DNA from: CANKHA01 sp963750965
Lineage (GTDB): Bacteria; Pseudomonadota; Alphaproteobacteria; Rhizobiales; Xanthobacteraceae
NCBI GenBank assembly: GCA_963750965.1
Contig: CAVVSK010000011.1
Span: forward strand, 1 to 64,000
Length of the DNA: 64,000 nt
Direction: 5' to 3'
Shown piece by piece: positions 58,104 through 64,000 of this stretch. Made by a program: the position numbers and the translations under genes. The notes beneath the pieces were generated by a model, which saw nothing but the letters and a program-made list of their open reading frames with translations, had not been told where the DNA came from and searched no databases. Positions within the stretch are counted from its first letter, which is position 1; the number at the start of each line of letters is the position of its first letter.

Positions 58104-58775
58104 ATGGTGGCAGAACTCGACGGTCCGCGCATCGAGCCGCGCAGCGGCCCGGCCAGGCAGCTTGTGGTCTTCCTGCATGGCTACGGCGCCGACGGCAACG
58201 ACCTGATCGAGATCGGCCGCGCCTGGCAACAGTTGCTGCCGCAGGCCGCCTTCGTCTCGCCGCACGCACCGGAAGCTTGCGGGCAGGCGCCGAGCGGACG
58301 GCAATGGTTCAATCTGACCTTTCGCGATCCCGACGAGCGCTGGATCGGCGTGAACGCCGCGGCGCCTTGCCTGGAAAGCTTCCTCGAAGCGGAGCTGAAG
58401 CGCCGCCAGCTGCCGCCATCGGCGCTGGCGCTGGTCGGCTTCAGCCAGGGCACGATGATGGCGCTGCATGTCGGGTTGCGCCGCGCCACGGCCCCGGCGG
58501 CGATCGTCGGCTATTCAGGCATGCTGGTGCTGCCGCCCGACGTCGATCCTGACAAGTTTCCGCTGGAGATTCGCTCAAGGCCCCCGGTCTTGCTGATTCA
58601 TGGCGAGCAGGACGACCTGATTCCCGCACAGGCCCTGTTCCACGCCGCGCAGGGACTGGCGGCCTTCGAAGTGCCGGTGGAGTGGCATTTATCCCCCGGA
58701 ATCGGCCACGGCATCGATCAGGAAGGACTGCGGCAGGGCGGCGAGTTCCTGGCGCGCCGCTTCAAGCCCGCCTGA
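58104..58775 (+). CDS. Phospholipase/carboxylesterase family alpha/beta hydrolase
   Basis: The 223-residue serine hydrolase has LVVFLHGYGADGNDL (oxyanion region), nucleophile S114 in GFSQG, acid D170 in HGEQDDLIP and H202 in GIGHGID, a complete triad. It is similar to bacterial carboxylesterases of the acyl-protein-thioesterase type. Substrate unknown. No signal peptide, so cytoplasmic. It is directly adjacent to the upstream glycosylase stop. Confidence 0.9.
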   Translation: MVAELDGPRIEPRSGPARQLVVFLHGYGADGNDLIEIGRAWQQLLPQAAFVSPHAPEACGQAPSGRQWFNLTFRDPDERWIGVNAAAPCLESFLEAELKRRQLPPSALALVGFSQGTMMALHVGLRRATAPAAIVGYSGMLVLPPDVDPDKFPLEIRSRPPVLLIHGEQDDLIPAQALFHAAQGLAAFEVPVEWHLSPGIGHGIDQEGLRQGGEFLARRFKPA

Positions 58776-58883
58776 TTGACAACAAACAATAGCAGTAGCG
58801 CACTTCACAATCCTGTCACGCTGCCTGTAGACTATGAGTTAAGCGCTTGGCGACAGGCGCGAAGGGCGTGAGGGAGCGTTGAC

Positions 58884-59441
58884 TTGAACGTACACGTGCC
58901 GCCCAGCGGCTTCCCGGCTTTGGTGCTCAACGCGGATTTCCGCCCGCTGAGCTATTACCCGCTCTCGCTCTGGTCCTGGCAGGACGCCATCAAGGCGGCC
59001 TTCCTCGAGCGGGTGAATATCGTCGCCAATTACGACCGCGCGGTGCGCAGCCCGAGCTTCGAAATGAAGCTGCCGAGCGTGGTGTCGCTGAAGACTTACG
59101 TCAGGCCTTCGTCGCATCCCGCCTTCACGCGGTTCAATGTTTTCCTGCGCGACCGTTTTTCCTGCCAGTATTGCGGCTCGCGCGAGGATCTCACCTTCGA
59201 TCACCTGCTGCCGCGCTCACGCGGCGGGCATACCACCTGGTCCAACGTGGTCGCCGCCTGCTCGCCCTGCAACCTGCGCAAGGCCGACAAGACGATGAAG
59301 GAATCGTCGATGTACCCCTCGCAGATGCCCTATCAGCCGAGCGTGTCGCACCTGCACCGCAACGGCCGGCTGTTTCCGCCCAACTATCTGCACGATAGCT
59401 GGCTCGACTATCTCTATTGGGACACCGAGCTGGAACCCTAA
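58884..59441 (+). CDS. HNH endonuclease domain protein
   Basis: The 185-residue protein has an N-terminal domain (ALVLNADFRPLSYYPLSLWS) common to a widespread bacterial HNH family. The HNH core comprises C94-x2-C97, D106-H107 in FDHLLPRSRGG, N121, C126-x2-C129 and N130. It is probably a metal-dependent nickase-type nuclease; the biological role is not established. The start is TTG 58884 with gagggagcg just before it. The gene is single and not in an obvious defence context. Confidence 0.88.
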   Translation: MNVHVPPSGFPALVLNADFRPLSYYPLSLWSWQDAIKAAFLERVNIVANYDRAVRSPSFEMKLPSVVSLKTYVRPSSHPAFTRFNVFLRDRFSCQYCGSREDLTFDHLLPRSRGGHTTWSNVVAACSPCNLRKADKTMKESSMYPSQMPYQPSVSHLHRNGRLFPPNYLHDSWLDYLYWDTELEP

Positions 59442-59450
59442 GCCAGCCCG

Positions 59451-60002
59451 TCAGCGCGCCGCTTTTTGCGCACCCATCGCGGCGATGGCTGCGAGCGCGA
59501 GCGAGATCAGCACATTCCAGCCCGCAAGCGAGAGACCGAGGAAGCGCCAGGCTGCTTCGTCGCAGCGCACGATGCGCGTTGTCTGTACGCGCTCCAGCAA
59601 ATTGCCCGAGCCGAGCTCGCCCAGCGTAGCGCCGCAGGCGGCCGGGCCCGCCCACCATTTCCATTCGACGCCGGAATGATAAGCGCCGAGCCCGGCGCTC
59701 ACCAGCATGGTGAGCGCGATCACGGCAAGACCGCCGGCGAGCCATCGGCGGGGCCAACGCGCGCGCACGCCGGCGGCGACGATCACCGCGAGCGGAATGA
59801 CGATGTAATAAGGAATCCGCTGCTGCAGGCAGAGCGGGCACGGCGCATAGCCCAGGGCATATTCAAAGAACCAGGCTCCGAGGAGGGTCGCCATGGCACC
59901 AAGCGCGACGACAGTCGCCGTCGCCGCGACCGGCTCCTCGCGCAGGACGCTTTGGATACGACCCCCGGCTTGCCGGAAGGCCGTCACTCTGGACGTGCTC
60001 AT
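59451..60002 (-). CDS. DsbB-family disulphide bond oxidoreductase
   Basis: The 183-residue four-helix membrane protein has the quinone-proximal pair C55-P-L-C58 in APCPLCLQQRIPYY and a second periplasmic pair C123...C147. This is the DsbB arrangement, passing electrons from DsbA to ubiquinone. No dsbA is adjacent. The ATG 60002 is chosen over 60104 because the longer version adds a basic hydrophilic stretch upstream. Confidence 0.9.
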   Translation of the reverse strand: MSTSRVTAFRQAGGRIQSVLREEPVAATATVVALGAMATLLGAWFFEYALGYAPCPLCLQQRIPYYIVIPLAVIVAAGVRARWPRRWLAGGLAVIALTMLVSAGLGAYHSGVEWKWWAGPAACGATLGELGSGNLLERVQTTRIVRCDEAAWRFLGLSLAGWNVLISLALAAIAAMGAQKAAR

Positions 60003-60104
60003 CTTGTGTTCCTGGCTGAGCTTCGCATAACGCGCGCCACGCCTGATGTCGATTCCGCCGGCAAAGGTTGAACCCCGTGCGCCACGCCGGTATGATGCTG
60101 ACAT

Positions 60105-60189
60105 GCCCCTGTGGCGGAATTGGTAGACGCGCCTGACTCAAAATCAGGTTCCGCAAGGAGTGCTGGTTCGAGTCCGGCCAGGGGCACCA
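60105..60189 (+). tRNA. tRNA-Leu (CAA)
   Basis: An 85-nt tRNA with a long variable arm, acceptor GCCCCTG/CAGGGGC, encoded CCA and anticodon loop CTCAAAA (anticodon CAA). It is divergent from the dsbB-like gene. Confidence 0.96.
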
Positions 60190-60252
60190 ATCAGCCGAGT
60201 AGCATCGGGACTTGCTGCCAACGAGGGCCGTCGCGCCATCGCGCAGGCTGCT

Positions 60253-61290
60253 CTACCAACCCAAGATTTTGGCTGTCTTTTCCAAAGTTGTCTTCGGAGT
60301 TTCCGCTGCCTTTTTCACCAAGGCCGCGATCTCTCCGCCGGTTTTTGGACGGATATCGAGCTTTTGCTTCTTTGCATCGGCCAGGAGGTCAGGATCCGCC
60401 AGCGCTTTGGCATAAGCGTTGCGCAGGATTTCCAATCGGTCAGCCGGCACCTCAGGGGCGACCCAGTGGTTGTAGCCGATGGCGATTGGCATGGTGACGA
60501 CCGCCGCCATCTGACGCTCTTCGTCCGTCTTTGCGAGCTCCGTCAGCAGCGGAACGTTCTTGAGGTCGCCCTCCTTCTCGACACCGGTCTGGGCGATGAT
60601 ATTCACCTTATAGTCCCGCAGCCAATCTGACCGGGTGCTCACCAAGGTTGAATACGCCCCGCCCCCTCGTCCGGCGACTTCACCCCGTTCGATCGCGAGG
60701 TTGCTTTCGTTGGTTCCCTCATATCCGTTGATCACTTTGAATTTCGTTCCGACCATCGCGTTCAGGATTGCCGGATAAATGTTGGCATCGGAGATGACGC
60801 CGCTGCCCGCAAGCGGAACTTCCCGCTGCTTGGCGTCTTCCAGCGTCTTGATGCCGGACGTGTGCCAGACATAGACGACGTTGTTGGAGGAGGCCATGCT
60901 CCCGAGCCACTGGATCTTTGCAGAATCGTATTCTCCAGCACTCCCTCCGAGGAGTTGGAACATCGGCGCGAACTGATTGACGGCAGCAATGACCGTGCCG
61001 TTCTTTGGCGCCGCCGAATAGACATAGTTAGCGGCGCGGACGCCCCCCGCTCCGGCCATGTTCTGCACAACAACACTTGGATGGCCTGGGATATGCTTGC
61101 CAAGATGTTGGGCAAGCAATCGGGCATAAAGATCGTACCCGCCACCTGGGCCGAACCCGACAATGATGTTGATCGTATTTCCTGCGTAGAAGTTCTTGTC
61201 GTCTGCCACCGAAGGCGCCGGCATCAGCGCCGTGGCTCCGCCGATAACAAGAAACAACAGCCGGCTCATTCCGCGCATTAAGGATTTCAT
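60253..61290 (-). CDS. TctC-family periplasmic binding protein (orphan)
   Basis: This 345-residue binding protein of the tricarboxylate family has a signal peptide (about 1-29, PSVADD), NFYAGNTINIIVGFGPGGGY, then DLYARLLAQHLGKHIPGHPS and NMAGAGGVRAANYVYSAAPK. The central VINGYEGTNESNLAIERGEV matches the family ligand-loop region. It has no two-Cys extension and no TctAB genes near. The next gene on the same strand is a gamma-glutamyltransferase, 257 bases upstream, not obviously in one operon. Ligand unknown. Confidence 0.86.
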   Translation of the reverse strand: MKSLMRGMSRLLFLVIGGATALMPAPSVADDKNFYAGNTINIIVGFGPGGGYDLYARLLAQHLGKHIPGHPSVVVQNMAGAGGVRAANYVYSAAPKNGTVIAAVNQFAPMFQLLGGSAGEYDSAKIQWLGSMASSNNVVYVWHTSGIKTLEDAKQREVPLAGSGVISDANIYPAILNAMVGTKFKVINGYEGTNESNLAIERGEVAGRGGGAYSTLVSTRSDWLRDYKVNIIAQTGVEKEGDLKNVPLLTELAKTDEERQMAAVVTMPIAIGYNHWVAPEVPADRLEILRNAYAKALADPDLLADAKKQKLDIRPKTGGEIAALVKKAAETPKTTLEKTAKILGW

Positions 61291-61547
61291 GTGACATTCC
61301 CCAGATAAACTCTGGAACGACTAAAAGGTAACAAACGGCGGGACTCCGCGCCATATGGTATGCGAATGCGAATTGTTCACACCTCTAGGTGATGCAGGCG
61401 CGTCGCGAACCATGCAGGCCCGTGTCGTTGCCCATCCGTTGAGACGGCGCTTCGCGCCTCCCCAGGATGAGGCGGAATGTTTTGCGGCCTCACGAAGTCA
61501 AAAGCGCGGCTCTTGCCGCGCTTTTTTGTTTGGCGCCCGCCGCCGCC
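61291..61547. other. Gap between the gamma-glutamyltransferase and binding-protein genes
   Basis: This presumably contains the promoter of the binding-protein gene. A GC-rich hairpin near its right end (61501-61524) is listed as a terminator. No gene is seen. Confidence 0.3.
61501..61528. terminator. Terminator hairpin after gamma-glutamyltransferase
   Basis: A 10-bp stem aaagcgcggc / gccgcgcttt with loop tctt. The longer T-run (cttttttg) is on the plus side, while the minus side has TTTT, so it may work both ways; its position fits the end of the minus-strand gene. Confidence 0.65.
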
Positions 61548-63131
61548 TCACAGGCCGAGCGCGAACGCCTCTCGGCGATGATCGGCCGCGCCGGCGAGAT
61601 TGCCCGAGGCGAAGCGCTCGATCGCCTTCGCCGACCCGTAGAAAAAGGGGTCCTGCCGCCTCTTCACCGAATGACCCATCGCCGCGAGCGCCGCGACGAC
61701 TGAATCGGAAAATTCCGGTTCGACCAGGAAATCGCCGGTTCCGGATTCGCGATTACACCAGCGCGGCGCCTCGACGGCCGCCGCGACATTCATGCCGGCG
61801 TCGATCAGCGAGGTCAGCACCTGCACATTGGTCAGCGTCTGGCTGAGCCCGCCTGGGCTCGCCAGCGCGAAGCGCACGCGCCCGTCGCGCTGAACCAGCA
61901 CTGGGCACAGCGTATGCGCTGGCCGCCTGCCCGGGCCGACGGAATTAATCTGGCCGGGACGATGCGTAAAACCCTGCATGCGATTGTTGAACAGCACACC
62001 CGTATTTGGTTCGTGAAAATAGCTGCCGAATACATTGTAGACGCTCTGCACCAGCGATATCGCGTTGCCGGCGGCATCGGCGATCAGCAAACAGGAGGTG
62101 CCGCGCCGATCCGGGATCGCGGTCGCCGCGACACCGTGCAACACGGCCTGCTGCATCGCCGCCACCATTGCCGGACCGAGCAGCCGTTCCGCGGCATCGG
62201 GCACCGAGCGCGGATCCGCGATCCACGGCGCACCTTGCGCAAACGCCGCTTTCATCGCGTCCATCTGATAAGCGATGCGGCGCGCCGGATCGGCGACCAG
62301 GGCCTGGCTGTCGATGGCCGATAGGCCGTTGAGCTGCATCAGCAGCAGCATGCCGTAGGAATTGGGCGGCATCACCTCAACGCGGTGGCCGCGATAGGTC
62401 GTGGCGACGGGTTCGGCCCATTCGGGGCGGTAGGCGGAAAGATCTGCAGCGCTGATCAAGCCATCATGCTGGGCGAAATAGGCTCCGATACGCTCGGCTG
62501 TTTCGCCTTGGTAAAACCCGTCGGCTCCCTGCTCCGCGATCCGTCGCAAGGTCGCGGCGAGCGCAGGCTGGCGCAGCGTGTCGCCAACGGAGATCGGGCG
62601 ACCGTCCGGTAAATAGAGCGCGGCGCAGCCGGGATCCGCCGCAAGTTTGTCTCGCCCGGCAGAAATCCAATTGGCCAGCCCGTGCGATACCGGATGGGCC
62701 TCTGCGGTTGAGATCGCCTCATCGAACAGATCCGCCCAGGGCAGCGTGCCGTAACGCCGGTGCATGGCCTCCCAGCCGCGAACCAGCCCCGGCACGACCG
62801 GCGCCAGGGGACCGTGGAGTCGCATTCCATCGGGAAAGCGCTCGGGCGTGGCACCTGCCGGCGCCGTGCCTGATGCGTTGAGGCCGATGGTGCGGCCGGT
62901 TGAGGAATCGTGGAACAGCAGGAAGCAATCGCCGCCGATCGATGTGGCATGCCCAAGCACGGTCGTTAGCACGGCGGAAGCGGCCACCATGGCATCCACG
63001 ACATGGCCGCCGCGCTTCAGCACGGCGATCGCGGCGAGGCTCGCTGCGGAATTGCCGGACACAACCATGGCGCGGCCGCCATAGACGGGTGAGCGTGGCG
63101 CGCGGATCGCGGCCGAGTAGTACGTCGTCAC
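61548..63131 (-). CDS. Gamma-glutamyltransferase family protein
   Basis: The 527-residue Ntn-hydrolase of the gamma-glutamyltransferase family is expected to self-cleave before T345 in RRGTSCLLIAD into two subunits. DAMVAASAVLTTVLGHATSI and GGDCFLLFHD mark the large subunit start, and GNAISLVQSVYNVFGS lies in the small subunit. There is no signal peptide, so the product appears cytoplasmic, unlike classical GGT. It may act on glutathione, gamma-glutamyl amides or acyl-type substrates such as cephalosporin acylase relatives; substrate undetermined. Start codon at 63131 with MTTYYSAAIRAPRSPVYGGR. Confidence 0.87.
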   Translation of the reverse strand: MTTYYSAAIRAPRSPVYGGRAMVVSGNSAASLAAIAVLKRGGHVVDAMVAASAVLTTVLGHATSIGGDCFLLFHDSSTGRTIGLNASGTAPAGATPERFPDGMRLHGPLAPVVPGLVRGWEAMHRRYGTLPWADLFDEAISTAEAHPVSHGLANWISAGRDKLAADPGCAALYLPDGRPISVGDTLRQPALAATLRRIAEQGADGFYQGETAERIGAYFAQHDGLISAADLSAYRPEWAEPVATTYRGHRVEVMPPNSYGMLLLMQLNGLSAIDSQALVADPARRIAYQMDAMKAAFAQGAPWIADPRSVPDAAERLLGPAMVAAMQQAVLHGVAATAIPDRRGTSCLLIADAAGNAISLVQSVYNVFGSYFHEPNTGVLFNNRMQGFTHRPGQINSVGPGRRPAHTLCPVLVQRDGRVRFALASPGGLSQTLTNVQVLTSLIDAGMNVAAAVEAPRWCNRESGTGDFLVEPEFSDSVVAALAAMGHSVKRRQDPFFYGSAKAIERFASGNLAGAADHRREAFALGL

Positions 63132-63413
63132 TTACTTGACCCTTTCCAGAATTCGATAGTTTTCCAGCCGACGGCACTAGGGATAATCAGAATCGAACCG
63201 CCACCGCGAGGAAAAAGTGTGAGGACAGATGTGAGAACAAGCTGGCCTCCCGAGCGGAGGGGACTACCTATCCTGCCGGGACCCGAAGCGCGGCGCTCGC
63301 CGCGCTTTTTGCTTGTTCGCACGCCGCAACTTCTGCGGTGCCCCGCTCACCAGCTAGAATTTCTGAATGCGCTTACGCCGAACGCCTCGGTGGCGGAGGG
63401 GTTGCGCTCGCGA
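63132..63413. other. Intergenic region upstream of the gamma-glutamyltransferase gene
   Basis: No gene is supported. It contains the hairpin at 63286-63310 and probably the promoter of the gamma-glutamyltransferase gene; the small ORF in it on the minus strand shows no coding character. Confidence 0.3.
63286..63310. terminator. GC hairpin with T-run
   Basis: The stem aagcgcggc / gccgcgctt (loop gctc) is followed by ttttt on the plus strand. Arms and surroundings resemble the hairpin at 61501, and it lies past the stop of the minus-strand secreted gene. Confidence 0.6.
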
Positions 63414-63989
63414 TCACTGACACACCGCGCGGGTGACGAAGGACTGCACTTCGCAGTCGCCCGGCTCCGGCGAGCGCCCGGAGAGCCAGACCCGCGCCGG
63501 ACATTTTTGCGCCGACTGGATGTCGAGGCTGGAGCCGGAGCCAAAGCCTTTCGCTTTGCAGACGCTTGCCGCCGCCTGCCGGCAATCGGGCGCGCCATTG
63601 GCGGCAATGATGCATCGTGCGCGCGCCTCCACCACCCGGGCATTCGGCAACCGAACGACGGCGTCGGCAGCTTCCTTCGCGGCATCGGTGGCTTGCCTGG
63701 CAGCGCCTGCGGCTTCTTTCGCGCCGCCGCTGGCCCGCTCACCCAAGCCGCCGAGCGTGTCGCGCGCGCCTTCGGCGTTGCTGCCGAGGCGGTTGTAGGA
63801 ATCCTTCAACCAGCGTCCGACGCGGTCGAGCATGCCGGGCTCATAGGCGGGCGCCGTCTCGCGTGCGAACGGTTTGGCGGCGGGCCTGCTGTCCTGCGCG
63901 GCAGCAGCGAAGCTGAAGAGCAACAGCATCGAGCCGGCAGCCGCGAAGAGCGCGTGCCGTGCAAGAAAGGCTATCGCACCGCCGTTCAT
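63414..63989 (-). CDS. Secreted hypothetical protein with Ala-rich helix and Cys-rich end
   Basis: This 191-residue protein has a signal peptide (about 1-31, AAAA-Q) and MLDRVGRWLKDSYNRLGSNA. An Ala/Lys-rich helical repeat region follows (about 80-110, GAKEAAGAARQATDAAKEAA), then a C-terminal stretch with six Cys (CIIAANGAPDC, VCKAKGF, KCPARVW, DCEVQSFVTRAVC), likely disulphide-bonded. Similar proteins occur in Rhizobiales and have no known function. Start ATG 63989, close to the window end. Confidence 0.65.
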   Translation of the reverse strand: MNGGAIAFLARHALFAAAGSMLLLFSFAAAAQDSRPAAKPFARETAPAYEPGMLDRVGRWLKDSYNRLGSNAEGARDTLGGLGERASGGAKEAAGAARQATDAAKEAADAVVRLPNARVVEARARCIIAANGAPDCRQAAASVCKAKGFGSGSSLDIQSAQKCPARVWLSGRSPEPGDCEVQSFVTRAVCQ

Positions 63990-64000
63990 TGGCGCTCCGC

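Overview
The window is a chromosomal segment of a high-GC alphaproteobacterium. The minus-strand rRNA operon (16S, tRNA-Ile, tRNA-Ala, 23S with a helix-9 insertion, 5S), the lysA-lptM-argH and ftsE-ftsX neighbourhoods, a TIGR02302 protein, a DUF2125 protein and a CpdR-like regulator point to Hyphomicrobiales (Rhizobiales), probably close to Bradyrhizobiaceae/Xanthobacteraceae-type soil bacteria. The genus is not determined here.

Layout. (1) 1-5300 is a decayed accessory island with visibly more AT-rich genes. It holds an IS1380-type transposase remnant, two broken genes that form a translationally coupled pair, an intact HEPN-motif gene, an IS1595/ISXO2-type transposase remnant, an uncharacterised 266-aa gene and a PD-(D/E)XK/DUF559-like nuclease gene. 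It abuts the 3' side of the initiator tRNA-fMet gene (5355-5431). (2) 5762-14561 is a tricarboxylate-transporter locus: tctA, tctB, then five tandem paralogous periplasmic binding proteins and a small secreted protein. Three of the five binding proteins carry a C-terminal domain of about 75 residues with a fixed two-Cys pattern. The small secreted protein is that same domain standing alone. This is the most novel-looking feature. (3) 14764-15756 is an NMT1/SsuA-like binding protein. (4) 15963-21640 is the rRNA operon with tandem terminators and a consensus-like promoter about 370 nt before 16S. (5) 21937-29485 carries an M23 peptidase, an orphan TctC-like protein, clpB, a MOSC protein and a small secreted CHAP/NlpC-like protein. 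(6) 29844-40925 is a biosynthetic and cell-division stretch: metXW, a chorismate mutase/prephenate dehydratase-like protein, hisC, tyrA (frameshifted), a DUF2125 protein, a ChaC-like protein, plsC, a YdcF-like protein, ftsE-ftsX and a frameshifted zinc-ribbon gene. (7) 40928-49098 carries cpdR-like, TIGR02302, lysA, lptM, argH, a TlpA-like thioredoxin and 3-hydroxybutyryl-CoA dehydrogenase. (8) 49218-52863 has etfBA, a PduO-type cobalamin adenosyltransferase, a HIG1-like two-TM protein and a host-attachment protein. (9) 53055-64000 has an acyl-CoA dehydrogenase remnant, a chemoreceptor, a YihY/BrkB protein, gluQRS, an HhH-GPD glycosylase, an esterase, an HNH protein, a DsbB-like protein, tRNA-Leu, another orphan TctC-like protein, a gamma-glutamyltransferase and a secreted hypothetical protein.

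Several otherwise well-conserved genes (tyrA twice, the zinc-ribbon gene, possibly tctB) are interrupted by single-base indels. Either these are real lesions or the source assembly has residual indel errors, so absolute gene intactness should be read with that in mind. Functional calls rest on family resemblance and visible motifs; no database search was run.
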